A DNA stretch of 33,591 nt from an uncultured Oscillospiraceae bacterium (GCA_947629795.1 CANRFC010000034.1:1-33591); one strand, 5' to 3'. Positions 7,120 to 15,415 are shown, counted from the stretch's first letter. The notes: a model not told the origin generated them from the sequence alone. Numbers and translations are program-made.

Positions 7120-8478
7120 TCATACAGAATAATCAGGTTCCGTTCCGACCGGGTCCTGGATGTTGTCAAAGATCCTGATCTGCCAGGAATCCGGCTCATA
7201 CTTGGGCCAGACCGTCTCTGCGGGCGTTTCGCCCCGGAAGAAGCATCCCCAGGCGGCCTGCAGCGTGTCCTTGAGCTTGTCCATTTCCTCCGGCTTTCCG
7301 CCGGCAAGGAAAGGTGCGTCCCAGGCGTCGAAGTTGCCGAACAGGAAGGGCAGCTCCAGACAGTGACAGGCGTCATAGATGGATTCCGGCGCGGACCAGT
7401 CAAATTCATATTTCCAGACTTCGCAGCCCAGCTCTGCCGCCTTGCGGGCAAAGAGCTGCCCGGGGATATCATAGCGCAGATACTGGCCGATCCGCAGATT
7501 GTTCAGGGCCTCCGGGTCCCTCGCTGTGCTGAAGGCATGGGTCTCCTCCCGGGTAAAGCCCGTCATCACACGAATCTTCCGCGCCGCCGCCATGGACGCG
7601 GCCCGCAGCGCAGTCTGCTCCGGCGTGTGCCAGGCGTCCATGACCGGCTTGAAGCACATGCCCTGGTGCTTTGCCTTGAGCTCGGCGGGAATGTCCTCGG
7701 CCGCCCGGAGGAGCTCGTCAACAGTTTTTTCCTGAAGCTGCCGGAGCACATCGGGGGCGCCCTCGTCGATCCCCAGATCCCGAAGCACGGCGCTGCCCAC
7801 TTCAAAGGCATCAGCGCGGAGATGATTGCCTCTGCCCAGGGAGGCGCTTTGCAGTACGATCTGCCGGAAGAGTCCCTCCGAATCCTCCCGGGAGAGGATG
7901 TGGGCGATGGCATTGCCGCCGGCGGACTGTCCAAAGAGCGTGACACGGTCAGGGTCGCCGCCGAAGCTGCGGATGTTCTCCCGGACCCACCGAAGGGCCA
8001 GCATCTGGTCCTCAATGCACAGGTTTTCCTCCTGGACTCCCTTCACGCACAAAAAGCCAAAGGGCCCAAGGCGGAAGTTGATGTTGACCTCCACCACATT
8101 TTCACTGCGGGCCAGGGAGGCGCCGTCGTACCAGGGCAGGTCCCCGCCGCAGTAGCAGTTGGCGCCGCCATGGAGCCACACCGCCACAGGCAGGCAGCCA
8201 TCCAGATCGGGAGTGGAGACCGCAAGGGTCAGGCAGTTCTCATCCCGGGGCAGGGTCACGGGGCCCATGGGCTTGTCCAGATCCGAAGTATACTGGGGAC
8301 AGACAGATCCCCGGCGGGTGGCGTCCAGTTCCCCCTCCCAGGGTTCAGGGGGCTGGGGCAGACGAAAACGCAGGTCTCCAACGGGCGGCTTTGCATAGGG
8401 AATTCCATGGAACTTCACGATGCCGTCCTGTATGTAGCCCCGGACAGCGCCGTACTTGGTTTGCGCGGTTTGATTCAT
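7120..8478 (-). CDS. Carboxylesterase, type B (para-nitrobenzyl esterase-like)
   Basis: 452 residues, alpha/beta hydrolase, no signal peptide, so probably cytoplasmic. It carries the family start YGAVRGY and FHGIPYAKPPVGDLRF, the oxyanion-hole HGG (103-105), the nucleophile elbow GQSAGG (Ser185), and the histidine motif CHCLELPFLFGN (His372). The catalytic acid is probably a Glu in GFTREETHAF (311/312). The length is slightly short for the family (about 490-550). It heads a two-gene operon with the YfcC-like carrier and diverges from a GntR/FCD regulator. A consensus-quality promoter lies at 8532-8560 and AAAGGAGTGAG precedes the ATG. Expected role: hydrolysis of a small ester whose acid is handled by the carrier; the substrate is unknown. 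Confidence 0.9.
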   Translation of the reverse strand: MNQTAQTKYGAVRGYIQDGIVKFHGIPYAKPPVGDLRFRLPQPPEPWEGELDATRRGSVCPQYTSDLDKPMGPVTLPRDENCLTLAVSTPDLDGCLPVAVWLHGGANCYCGGDLPWYDGASLARSENVVEVNINFRLGPFGFLCVKGVQEENLCIEDQMLALRWVRENIRSFGGDPDRVTLFGQSAGGNAIAHILSREDSEGLFRQIVLQSASLGRGNHLRADAFEVGSAVLRDLGIDEGAPDVLRQLQEKTVDELLRAAEDIPAELKAKHQGMCFKPVMDAWHTPEQTALRAASMAAARKIRVMTGFTREETHAFSTARDPEALNNLRIGQYLRYDIPGQLFARKAAELGCEVWKYEFDWSAPESIYDACHCLELPFLFGNFDAWDAPFLAGGKPEEMDKLKDTLQAAWGCFFRGETPAETVWPKYEPDSWQIRIFDNIQDPVGTEPDYSV

Positions 8479-8531
8479 GCCTGCTCACTCCTTTGGTTTA
8501 TTTGTTCGCTCTTTCGCCCTTTTGCTCTTTC

Positions 8532-8560
8532 ATTATAGTTTTGGGCAGTATGGATGTCAA
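8532..8560 (-). promoter_or_regulatory. Promoter of the esterase-carrier operon
   Basis: On the minus strand TTGACA (8560-8555), 17-base spacer, TATAAT (8537-8532). Both hexamers are perfect consensus, so the operon probably needs a repressor to be controlled. Confidence 0.85.
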
Positions 8561-8607
8561 GAGATGTTTTACTTTTCTCCTTTTTTGCCAAATTTGGGGC
8601 AATCATC

Positions 8608-8636
8608 TTGACACTTTTCACAAAACCTTTTACACT
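8608..8636 (+). promoter_or_regulatory. Promoter of the GntR gene
   Basis: TTGACA (8608-8613), 17-base spacer, TACACT (8631-8636). It lies about 30 bases before the ribosome site AAGGAGGG. Confidence 0.75.
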
Positions 8637-8647
8637 TTATTTGTGAA
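8617..8647. promoter_or_regulatory. Candidate GntR operator
   Basis: TTCACAAA (8617-8624) and TTTGTGAA (8640-8647) form a perfect inverted repeat spanning the -10 region of the regulator promoter. Flanking CTTGAC/GTCAAG extends the symmetry. This suits autorepression, and a site for the divergent operon may overlap. The half-site spacing is wider than usual for FadR-type proteins. Confidence 0.4.
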
Positions 8648-8665
8648 GTCAAGGAGGGTATCAAA

Positions 8666-9391
8666 ATGCCTGATTATCATAAGATCAAAAAAGTATCTGC
8701 CGCCGACCAGGTCTATGATGAGCTGAAACGTCTGATCATTGACGAGGCCTGGAAGACCGGGGAAAAGATCCCCACTGAGACGCAACTGGCAAAGCAGTTT
8801 GATGTGAACCGTCTGACTGTGCGCGTGGCGCTCCAGCGCCTGCAGGCCATTGGACTTCTGGATATCCGCGTGGGAAGCGGCACATATGTCAAAGAGTTTG
8901 ATATGTGCGGCAATATTGATGAGCTGTCTGGCTTTTACAGCGGCAAAACAGAGCCGCAGGACCTGCGGGAATATCGTTCCATCATCGAATCGGAATGTGT
9001 TCGTCTGGCGGTTTCCAGAAGGACGGAGGAAGACCTGAAGGCCTACTGGGATCTCTACCAGGAGATGGTGGTGCATGTAGAACGATATTGCCAGTCAAAG
9101 GATTCCCGCATCGCAGACCAGGAGATGATCCTGCAGGCGGATATGAGCCTGGAGCTCCACACGATCCTCTGTGCAATGGCCCACAATGAGCTGCTCAATT
9201 ACGCCTTCTCCATCGCGAAAGAACCCATCCGGCAGCTTATGCTGCTGAACATCGTGGAGAGAATGCGTGACCTGGAAACGGGGCTCACCTATGTCCGGTA
9301 CTACAAGACCCTGTATGACTTCATCAGGGACCGGGACCTGGAAAACAGCCTGCTCTGGATCAAGCGGATCATGAATACCAACGACCCTTAA
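8666..9391 (+). CDS. GntR-family regulator with FCD domain (FadR subfamily)
   Basis: 241 residues. Residues about 10-75 are a GntR winged helix (AADQVYDELKRLI, GEKIPTETQLAKQF, NRLTVRVALQRLQAIGLL, GSGTYV). The remainder is an all-helical FCD ligand-binding domain (YRSIIESECVRLA; ADMSLELHTIL contains Asp-x4-His). The last canonical metal-binding His of FCD domains seems replaced (TYVRYYKTLYDFI), so metal dependence may be altered. AAGGAGGG precedes the ATG. It is transcribed divergently from the carboxylesterase-carrier operon, the likely target. The ligand is probably a small carboxylic acid, by family analogy. Confidence 0.88.
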   Translation: MPDYHKIKKVSAADQVYDELKRLIIDEAWKTGEKIPTETQLAKQFDVNRLTVRVALQRLQAIGLLDIRVGSGTYVKEFDMCGNIDELSGFYSGKTEPQDLREYRSIIESECVRLAVSRRTEEDLKAYWDLYQEMVVHVERYCQSKDSRIADQEMILQADMSLELHTILCAMAHNELLNYAFSIAKEPIRQLMLLNIVERMRDLETGLTYVRYYKTLYDFIRDRDLENSLLWIKRIMNTNDP

Positions 9392-9453
9392 CGGGATCCT
9401 GAAATCTTCAATTGCAGATAATTTGCAGCATCCATCTCCCGCCAATATGACCC

Positions 9454-9496
9454 GATGCCCGGAGAAGCCTTTCCCTTCAAGGCTTCTCCGGGCATC
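9454..9496. terminator. Hairpin after GntR gene
   Basis: A perfect 16-bp stem: GATGCCCGGAGAAGCC (9454-9469) pairs with 9481-9496. The following T run is weak (GTTTAC). Probably a terminator between convergent genes. Confidence 0.55.
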
Positions 9497-9537
9497 GTTT
9501 ACATTACCGGTGGCGGGATACCAATCCAACCGAAATT

Positions 9538-9574
9538 ACCGGTGGGTCTCCATCCCGGAGACCCACCGGTTTTG
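9538..9574. terminator. Second hairpin between convergent gntR and dacF
   Basis: ACCGGTGGGTCTCC (9538-9551) pairs perfectly with 9557-9570 around a 5-base loop, followed by TTTT on the plus strand. With the hairpin at 9454 it fills the 219-base convergent gap. Confidence 0.55.
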
Positions 9575-9610
9575 AACGGCCTGTTTTTTGCATCTTCTTT
9601 TGCGTCCTTG

Positions 9611-10948
9611 TTACCGCCGGCGGCCCCGGTAGCTGTTGCCGTAGTTCCGCCTGCGGCCGCCGCCGAAAATGAGCCGCCGCACCACGAAGAAGAGGATGAG
9701 CAGCACCAGCGCCAGCAGTACGATCTTCACCCAGAGCTGGTCCAGGAAGGCCAGCACCTGCTGCTTGATGTACAGGAACTGGCTGCGCTCCAGGGCGGTG
9801 GAGGCCACCAGGTCGATGGTGCCGTACTCCTCCCCGTCATAGGTCAGGGTGACGGTGCCCAGCTTCTGCCCCTTCTCGATGGGGGCCTCCAGGGTCTCGG
9901 GGAGTTTCACCTCCCGGGCAAAGTCCGCCGGCTCCACCTCGTTGGGCAGCAGGACCTCCAGGCCCTGGGCAGGCTGGACGGTGACATAGTCCTGCTGGGC
10001 GCACAGGGTCACGGGCACAGTGCCCATGGGCTCGATGGCGTCCAGGATCTTCTTCTTGGAGAAGTCGTTGAGGCCGTGGTCCAGGAGCTTGCGGCTTTCC
10101 GAGAAGTTGTTGGTCTCTGAGGTCCGCCAGCCCTTGGCCCCCAGGACCACGGCGATGACGGTGCGCCCGTCCTTCTCGGCCGCCGAGGCCAGGCAGGCCC
10201 CGGCCTCGGGAGTGGAGCCGGTCTTGATGCCGATGGCGTAGGGGTAGAGGAAGCCCTGGACCTGGTTGTTGGACACCAGGGCGTTGGTGTCATGAAGGGT
10301 GCGCTCCCCGTGGAGGTTGGTGGCAGGCACCACATAGCTCACCGAGGAGACGATCTCCCGGAACTGGGGGTGCTCCATGGCCGCCCGGCACATGACGGCC
10401 ACGTCCCGGGCGGTGGTGTAGTGGTCGTCATCGTGGTAGCCGTGGGTGTTGGCAAAGTGGGTGCCGTCCATGCCCAGCTCCTTGGCCCGGTCATTCATCC
10501 GGACCACAAAGCTGGGGATATCCCCCGCCACCGCCGTGGCCAGGGCGTTGCACGCCTCGTTGGCCGAGGGGAGCAGAGCGCAGTAGAGCAGGTCCCGGAC
10601 GGTGAGGATCTCCCCGGTCTGGAGCCCCTGAGTGGAACCGTCGGACCCGATGCCGGTATACAGATCCTCCCCCAGGGTCACCTGGGTGTCCATGGTCAGC
10701 TCCCCGGCGTCGATGGCCTCCACGGTCAGAAGTCCGGTCATCACCTTGGTGATGGAGGCGGGATAGCGCAGCTCGTCGGCGTCCTGCTCATAGAGGACCA
10801 CCCCCTCCTCGGCGTCGATGAGAATGGCGGCGGTGGCGTCCACCGAAAAGGGCTCGCTCTCAGCGGGGGCAGCCAGGGCGGGGAGGGCGGTGGAGAGGCT
10901 CAGGCTCAGGGCCAGAAAAACGGCGGGAAGAAAAGTATATTTTTTCAT
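9611..10948 (-). CDS. dacF: D-alanyl-D-alanine carboxypeptidase (DacF/PBP5 family, S11)
   Basis: 445 residues. A cleavable signal peptide (about 1-27, ending ALPALAA) precedes the serine penicillin-binding fold: SITK (Ser65, Lys68), SAN (128-130) and KTG (242-244). A beta-rich PBP5 C-terminal domain follows, then a membrane helix (about 400-425) and a basic tail (RRRNYGNSYRGRRR). It trims the terminal D-Ala of peptidoglycan stem peptides at the outer membrane face. DacF in Bacillus is a forespore enzyme, while DacA is vegetative; sequence alone does not decide which this is. The promoter is at 11014-11042, and comEA is divergent. Confidence 0.9.
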   Translation of the reverse strand: MKKYTFLPAVFLALSLSLSTALPALAAPAESEPFSVDATAAILIDAEEGVVLYEQDADELRYPASITKVMTGLLTVEAIDAGELTMDTQVTLGEDLYTGIGSDGSTQGLQTGEILTVRDLLYCALLPSANEACNALATAVAGDIPSFVVRMNDRAKELGMDGTHFANTHGYHDDDHYTTARDVAVMCRAAMEHPQFREIVSSVSYVVPATNLHGERTLHDTNALVSNNQVQGFLYPYAIGIKTGSTPEAGACLASAAEKDGRTVIAVVLGAKGWRTSETNNFSESRKLLDHGLNDFSKKKILDAIEPMGTVPVTLCAQQDYVTVQPAQGLEVLLPNEVEPADFAREVKLPETLEAPIEKGQKLGTVTLTYDGEEYGTIDLVASTALERSQFLYIKQQVLAFLDQLWVKIVLLALVLLILFFVVRRLIFGGGRRRNYGNSYRGRRR

Positions 10949-11013
10949 AGGAAAGTCCTCCGAGTTGTGGTATACTGGTTATGTATGGACGCTTTGTCCT
11001 TATTTTCGACTCC

Positions 11014-11042
11014 ATTATAACAGACAGCCGCGCAGGACGCAA
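11014..11042 (-). promoter_or_regulatory. Promoter of dacF
   Basis: On the minus strand TTGCGT (11042-11037), 17-base spacer, TATAAT (11019-11014), giving a leader of roughly 60 bases. This looks like a vegetative sigma-A promoter. Confidence 0.6.
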
Positions 11043-11064
11043 CCGGAAAGGCGGTTACAATTTC

Positions 11065-11484
11065 ATGAAGATTTCAAAATTGGAAGCCGCCATCGCCCTG
11101 GCCGCCGCCATGGTCCTGGCCTTCACCGCCGGCTGGTTCCTCCGGGGGAGCCGGACTGCCCGGCCCCTCACCGTGGAGTCCCAGCGGACCCTGACGGTGA
11201 CGGTCACCGCCTACCCCTCCCCCACTCCAGACCCGGAGATCGTCAAGCTCAACATCAACACCGCCACCCAGGCAGAGCTGATGACCCTCCCCGGCATCGG
11301 AGAGAAGCGGGCCGCCGACATCGTGGACGACCGGACCCGCAACGGTCCCTTCCGCTTCCCCGAGGACATCACCCGCATCAACGGCATCGGCGAGGACACC
11401 CTTGCCGGCCTTCTGGACTACATCACCACAGACAGCAGCAGCGACACCGCGACCATCAGCACAGACAACAAGGAGGACCCATGA
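11065..11484 (+). CDS. comEA: ComEA-like helix-hairpin-helix protein
   Basis: 139 residues from the ATG at 11065 (weak AAAGGCGG upstream). An N-terminal membrane anchor (about 6-27) is followed by an extracellular linker. Two helix-hairpin-helix motifs come next: NINTATQAELMTLPGIGEKRA and FPEDITRINGIGEDTLAGL. ComEA proteins bind double-stranded DNA outside the membrane during transformation uptake. The length is short, with no SLBB domain, as in many clostridia. The stop overlaps the next ATG (ATGA, 11481-11484), coupling it to a two-component system, an unusual partner. No comEB/comEC is in the window. Confidence 0.85.
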   Translation: MKISKLEAAIALAAAMVLAFTAGWFLRGSRTARPLTVESQRTLTVTVTAYPSPTPDPEIVKLNINTATQAELMTLPGIGEKRAADIVDDRTRNGPFRFPEDITRINGIGEDTLAGLLDYITTDSSSDTATISTDNKEDP

Positions 11485-12167
11485 AGATTTTGGTGGTAGA
11501 CGACGAGAGAGTCCTGGTCAAGGGCATCAAATTCAACCTGGAGAGCGAGGGCTACCAGGTGGAGGTGGGCTACGACGGCCAGGCCGCCGTGGACCTGGCC
11601 CGGAGCGGGGCCTTCGACCTCATTTTGCTGGACCTGATGATGCCCCAGCTGGACGGGCTCCAGGCCTGCATGCGCATCCGGGAGTTTTCCAATGTGCCCA
11701 TCATCCTCCTCACCGCCAAGGGGGAGGATGCCGACAAGCTCATGGGCTTTGAGTGCGGGGCGGACGACTACATTACCAAGCCCTTCAACATTCTGGAGCT
11801 CAAGGCCCGCATCCGGGCCCTGCTCCGCCGCTCGGGGATGACCCAGCAGAAGACGGGCTCGGGGAAGCTCACCGCCGGCCACATCACTCTGGACCCCACC
11901 GAGCGCGCCGCCTGGAAGGGGGAGGAGCGGGTGGAGCTCACCGCCAAGGAATTTGACCTCATGGAGCTTCTGATGCGCAACCCCGGCCGGGTCTACTCCC
12001 GGGAAAACCTCCTCAACGTGGTCTGGGGCTATGAGTACGCCGGGGACTACCGCACCGTGGACGTCCACGTCCGCCGGCTCCGGGAAAAGCTGGAGCTGGA
12101 CAGCGCCAGCCCGGAGTACATTCTGACCAAGTGGGGCGTGGGGTACTACCTGAAAAGCGAAAAATAA
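11481..12167 (+). CDS. OmpR/PhoB-type response regulator
   Basis: 228 residues, AGGAGG upstream, start overlapping the comEA stop. The receiver domain (1-118) has the acidic pair Asp7-Asp8, phospho-acceptor Asp51 (LILLDLMMP), Thr in LLTAK and Lys in YITKPF. The C-terminal winged helix (about 130-225) has the family pattern ELTAKEFDLMELLMRNPGRVYSR, here split as ELTAKEFDL and MRNPGRV, then VDVHVRRLREKL and GVGYYL. It resembles PhoP/WalR regulators. The cognate kinase follows after 15 bases. Targets cannot be inferred. Confidence 0.92.
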   Translation: MKILVVDDERVLVKGIKFNLESEGYQVEVGYDGQAAVDLARSGAFDLILLDLMMPQLDGLQACMRIREFSNVPIILLTAKGEDADKLMGFECGADDYITKPFNILELKARIRALLRRSGMTQQKTGSGKLTAGHITLDPTERAAWKGEERVELTAKEFDLMELLMRNPGRVYSRENLLNVVWGYEYAGDYRTVDVHVRRLREKLELDSASPEYILTKWGVGYYLKSEK

Positions 12168-12182
12168 GTGAAGGTGACCGCC

Positions 12183-13622
12183 ATGGATGAAAAATCGAAA
12201 AAGGTCCCTCTCTGGCGCTCTCTCCAGCTCAAGTACGCCTCCACCTATATCGTCCTCATCGCCGCGGTGCTCATCCTCTTCAACACCTACCCGGTGCTGG
12301 CCTCCCAGGACCTGACCTTCCAGTCCAAGCAGGCCGCCCTCACCAGCCAGGCCCTGGTCATCTCCTCCGCCCTGGCCACCCCCGACGGGCTCACCGAGAA
12401 GGGCGTAGGTCGGGTCATGGAGGTGCTGGGCGACGCCGGACTGAGCCGGGTGCTGGTCACCGACCCCTCGGGCCTGGTGCTCTACGACAGCCGCCCCGGC
12501 CAGGGCGCCATGGGAAAATATGCTCTGCTCAGCGAGCTCTCCGGGGCTCTGCGGGGCTATGACAACTCCCGCTCGGACTTCCCCGGCGGGGCCTTCCACA
12601 GCCGGGCGGCGGTGCCTGTGACCTACCGGGGCATGACTTTGGGCGCGGTGTATGTGGACGAGCTGGACGCCGAACAGGGGGCCATGCTCCTGGGGACCCA
12701 GGGGACCCTGCGCTCCTTCTCCCTGGTCATCGCCGCCATCACCGTGGTCCTGTCCGTCCTCTTTTCCAAGGCCCTTACCAGCCGCATCGCCCAGCTTCTG
12801 GGGGCCATGCGCGTCGTCCGCCAGGGCGAGTACAGCCACAAGGTGCCCGTCCGGGGCCGGGACGAGCTGGCCCTTCTGGCCGGGGAGTTCAACGACCTCA
12901 CCGACCGCCTCCAGGCCACCGAGGAGGTCCGTCGCCGCTTTGTCTCCGACGCCTCCCACGAGCTCAAGACCCCCCTGGCCTCCATCCGCCTGCTCACCGA
13001 CTCCATTTTGCAGAATGAGAACATGGACGCCGACACCGTCCAGGACTTTGTGGGGGACATCGGCGAGGAGGCCGGCCGCCTTCAGCGCATCACCGAGGAC
13101 CTGCTGGCCCTGACCCGGCTGGACGCCGGGGCCCAGGTGAAGACCGAGGCGGTGGACGTCTCCGCGGTGGTGGAACGGTGCGACCATATGCTCCGCCCCC
13201 TGGCCCGGGCCGCCGAGATCCAGGTGGAGCTGGACCTGACGCCCGGACTCTTCGTTCTGGCCACCCGGGACGACCTCTATCAGATCGTCTTCAACCTGGT
13301 GGAAAACGGCATCAAGTATAATCTCCCCGGCGGCTGGGTGTCCATCACCACCCGCCGGGAGGGTCCCTCCGTGACCATCACCGTGGAGGACACCGGCGTG
13401 GGCATCCCCCAGGAAGACCTGGACAAGGTCTTCGACCGCTTCTACCGGGTGGATAAGGCCCGCTCCCGGGCCGCCGGCGGCACCGGCCTGGGACTGTCCA
13501 TCGTGCAGGACACCGCCCACCGCCACGGCGGTGAGGTCACCGCCCAGCGCCGGGAGGGCGGCGAGGGCACCCGCTTCACCGTCGCCTTCCCCGCGTACGC
13601 CGGAGAGGGGGTGGAGGGATGA
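12183..13622 (+). CDS. Sensor histidine kinase (PhoR-like)
   Basis: 479 residues from the ATG at 12183, chosen over GTG 12168 because AAGGTGA sits at the right distance. Membrane helices lie at about 20-40 and 178-198 and flank an extracytoplasmic sensor domain with a PAS/Cache-like pattern (SRVLVTDPSGLVLYDS). A HAMP domain spans about 198-250. The phospho-acceptor His259 lies in SDASHELKTPLASIRLL. ATPase boxes are N (NLVENGIKYN), G1 (DTGVGIP), F (DRFYRVD) and G2 (GTGLGLSI). It is the partner of the preceding regulator. Its end overlaps the lipoprotein ATG (ATGA, 13619-13622). The envelope location of all four operon products suggests surface sensing. Confidence 0.92.
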   Translation: MDEKSKKVPLWRSLQLKYASTYIVLIAAVLILFNTYPVLASQDLTFQSKQAALTSQALVISSALATPDGLTEKGVGRVMEVLGDAGLSRVLVTDPSGLVLYDSRPGQGAMGKYALLSELSGALRGYDNSRSDFPGGAFHSRAAVPVTYRGMTLGAVYVDELDAEQGAMLLGTQGTLRSFSLVIAAITVVLSVLFSKALTSRIAQLLGAMRVVRQGEYSHKVPVRGRDELALLAGEFNDLTDRLQATEEVRRRFVSDASHELKTPLASIRLLTDSILQNENMDADTVQDFVGDIGEEAGRLQRITEDLLALTRLDAGAQVKTEAVDVSAVVERCDHMLRPLARAAEIQVELDLTPGLFVLATRDDLYQIVFNLVENGIKYNLPGGWVSITTRREGPSVTITVEDTGVGIPQEDLDKVFDRFYRVDKARSRAAGGTGLGLSIVQDTAHRHGGEVTAQRREGGEGTRFTVAFPAYAGEGVEG

Positions 13623-14107
13623 GACGTCTTGCCATGCTGCTGGCCTGCCTGGCCCTCCTGAGTGCCTGCTCCGCCTCCCCCAAGGGAGAGGATGTCCCCC
13701 CGGAGGGGGAGTACACCCTCTGGTTCGCCCAGGCCCACCCCGGCGCCAACTCCGCCGCCCTGGGCAAGGAGTTCCGCCCTCTGCCTGAGGACAGCCCCAC
13801 CGCCGCCGAGGGCCTGCTCTCCCTCCTCTTCGCCGGCCCGGAGAGCGAGGAGCTGGTCTCCCCCTTCCCCGCCGGCGTGACCCTCCGGAGCTGCGTCCTG
13901 ACCGACGGGCAGCTCACTGTGGACCTGTCTGAGGGCTACAACGGCCTGTCCGGGATCGACCTGACCCTGGCCGACTCCTGTATCGTCCTCACCCTCACCC
14001 AGCTTGAAGAGGTGGACCGGGTCTACCTCACCGTGGAGGGCGAACAGCGCCCCTTCCGGGACAGCGTCCTCACCGCCGCCGACTTCGTTCTGGACAACGG
14101 GACCTGA
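13619..14107 (+). CDS. GerMN-domain lipoprotein
   Basis: 162 residues. A signal peptide with lipobox LLSAC gives a lipidated Cys at about position 17. The rest matches the GerMN pattern: YTLWFAQ, then LPEDSPTAAEGLLSLLFAGP, GVTLRSCVLTDGQLTVDLSEGYNGL and LTLTQLEEVDRVYLTVEG. GerMN domains occur in spore-germination GerM and in lipoproteins co-transcribed with two-component systems, such as LpqB in actinobacteria. Here too the gene is translationally coupled to a sensor kinase, so it may modulate the kinase or act in the envelope. A bidirectional terminator follows. Confidence 0.85.
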   Translation: MRRLAMLLACLALLSACSASPKGEDVPPEGEYTLWFAQAHPGANSAALGKEFRPLPEDSPTAAEGLLSLLFAGPESEELVSPFPAGVTLRSCVLTDGQLTVDLSEGYNGLSGIDLTLADSCIVLTLTQLEEVDRVYLTVEGEQRPFRDSVLTAADFVLDNGT

Positions 14108-14121
14108 CCCCGCATCAAAAA

Positions 14122-14165
14122 GCTCCCCCGGCGTTCCGCACAGGGACCGCCGGGGGAGCCTTTTT
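14122..14165. terminator. Bidirectional terminator
   Basis: GCTCCCCCGGCG (14122-14133) pairs with CGCCGGGGGAGC (14148-14159), with CTTTTTCC after it on the plus strand and TTTTTGATG on the minus strand. It ends both the plus-strand operon and the convergent TSCPD gene. Confidence 0.88.
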
Positions 14166-14171
14166 CCTTTT

Positions 14172-14414
14172 TTACAGCGCCTGCTTCAGCGCCTGGGCCA
14201 ACTGGTCGGGGCAGGAGGTGGGCTTCATGCCGCAGTGGACGCCCTCCAGCTTGGCGATGACCTCCTCCACCTTCATTCCCTGGATGAGGTTGCTGATGCC
14301 CTTGAGGTTGCCGTTGCAGCCGCCCAGGACCTTGAGGGACTGGACCACCCCGTCCTCTACCTCCACGATCATCTTCTGGGAGCAGACGCCCCGGGGCTTG
14401 TACTCGATCGTCAT
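14172..14414 (-). CDS. TSCPD-domain protein (TIGR03905-like)
   Basis: 80 residues from the ATG at 14414 with AAGGA upstream. An earlier in-frame start would add a leader with no homology. It carries the sequence signature that names the family, TSCPDQLAQAL, near the C-terminus, and a conserved GGCNGNLKGI (Cys) and GVHCG. The same small fold occurs as a C-terminal domain of class II ribonucleotide reductases, where it may bind metal or nucleotide. The function of the stand-alone protein is unknown. It is monocistronic and shares a terminator with the operon at 11065-14107. Confidence 0.85.
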   Translation of the reverse strand: MTIEYKPRGVCSQKMIVEVEDGVVQSLKVLGGCNGNLKGISNLIQGMKVEEVIAKLEGVHCGMKPTSCPDQLAQALKQAL

Positions 14415-14530
14415 GCATGATCCTTCTTTCTCTTTGATGGGCCGCCGGAGCCTTACGGTCCCCAGGGCGCTTGTCTTATATATTCTAACACATGACAAAT
14501 CAAAAAGCAACGCTTTCCTGCGCCCCGGGG

Positions 14531-14561
14531 GAAAAGGGCCGGGCGCCTGTACGCCCGGCCC
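14531..14561 (-). terminator. Terminator of spo0A
   Basis: GGGCCGGGCG (14536-14545) pairs with CGCCCGGCCC (14552-14561), followed on the minus strand by TTTTCCCC. It starts 4 bases beyond the spo0A stop. Confidence 0.8.
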
Positions 14562-14565
14562 CTGT

Positions 14566-15327
14566 TTATCCCTGCTTCTTCTTCCGCTCCAGGACCAGCC
14601 GGTCAGCGATCATCGCGATGAATTCCGAATTGGTGGGCTTGCCCTTGGCGTTGGAGACGGTGTAGCCGAAATACTTCTGTAAGGTCTCCAGGTCCCCCCG
14701 GTCCCAGGCCACCTCGATGGCGTGGCGGATGGCCCGCTCCACCCGGCTGGCGGTGGTGCCGAAGCGCTTGGCCACCTCGGGATAGAGCACCTTGGTCACC
14801 GCGTTGATGACGTCCATGTCGTCCACGGCGATGAGGATAGCCTCCCGCAGGTACTGATAGCCCTTGATGTGGGCGGGCACCCCGATCTCATGGATGATGG
14901 CGGTGACGGTGGCCTCCAGGCTCTCCCGGGCGGCGACCTCCACCCCCTCGCCCCGCGCCGCGGCGGTCATCTGCCGCACCCGCTCCACCACCGAGGCGGT
15001 CTTACAGGGCTTCATCATGAAATACTCCGCTCCGTGGGCAGCGGCCAGCTCGGCCGCCGAGCCGCCGGCGAAGCTGGAGAGCACCAACACCCGGGGCTTG
15101 GGGCTCATGGCACTCAGGGCGGTGAGGACCTCCACCCCATCCAGGGTGGCCAGGACCATGTCCATCACCACCACATCGGGCGCACGCCTGGCGCACAGCT
15201 TTACTGCCTCGTCTCCATCTCCGGTGTCCCCCACCACAGAGAGGTCGCCCTCAGCGTCAATGGTCTCTACCAACAGACGGCGGAACTCCTCGCTGGCGTC
15301 CGCCACCAAAACCTTTTTCTTATCCAT
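14566..15327 (-). CDS. spo0A: Sporulation master regulator Spo0A
   Basis: 253 residues from the ATG at 15327 (AAGGGAGT upstream). The receiver domain has Asp10, phospho-acceptor Asp56 ([13 protein letters not shown]) and Lys106 (MMKPCK). The C-terminal Spo0A-specific domain includes [16 protein letters not shown], the helix-turn-helix with [15 protein letters not shown], and [15 protein letters not shown]. Phosphorylated Spo0A binds 0A boxes and starts sporulation. The post-Asp loop (MVLATLDG) differs from the usual IIMPHLDG. The usual neighbour spoIVB is upstream on the same strand but is separated by an inserted toxin-antitoxin locus. Candidate promoter at 15387-15415 and TTGTCG repeats further upstream. 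Confidence 0.96.
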   Translation of the reverse strand: MDKKKVLVADASEEFRRLLVETIDAEGDLSVVGDTGDGDEAVKLCARRAPDVVVMDMVLATLDGVEVLTALSAMSPKPRVLVLSSFAGGSAAELAAAHGAEYFMMKPCKTASVVERVRQMTAAARGEGVEVAARESLEATVTAIIHEIGVPAHIKGYQYLREAILIAVDDMDVINAVTKVLYPEVAKRFGTTASRVERAIRHAIEVAWDRGDLETLQKYFGYTVSNAKGKPTNSEFIAMIADRLVLERKKKQG

Positions 15328-15386
15328 AATTGACTCCCTTCGCTGCTTCTCCGCCCGGCCTCGGCGGTTTATTACCGGCTGCACTT

Positions 15387-15415
15387 AATGTACCATAAAG
15401 AGACAGCGAACGCAA
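15387..15415 (-). promoter_or_regulatory. Candidate spo0A promoter
   Basis: On the minus strand TTGCGT (15415-15410), 17-base spacer, TACATT (15392-15387). It is a modest match, with a leader of about 55 bases. Confidence 0.45.

Noticed and set aside
5492-7132. Plus-strand 546-codon frame opposite the YfcC carrier
   Set aside because: A His/Gly/Gln-rich translation is typical of the antisense of a membrane protein gene.
11418-13526. Minus-strand 702-codon frame opposite the first two-component system
   Set aside because: Antisense artefact. The plus strand holds a complete regulator and kinase with ribosome sites and ATGA couplings.
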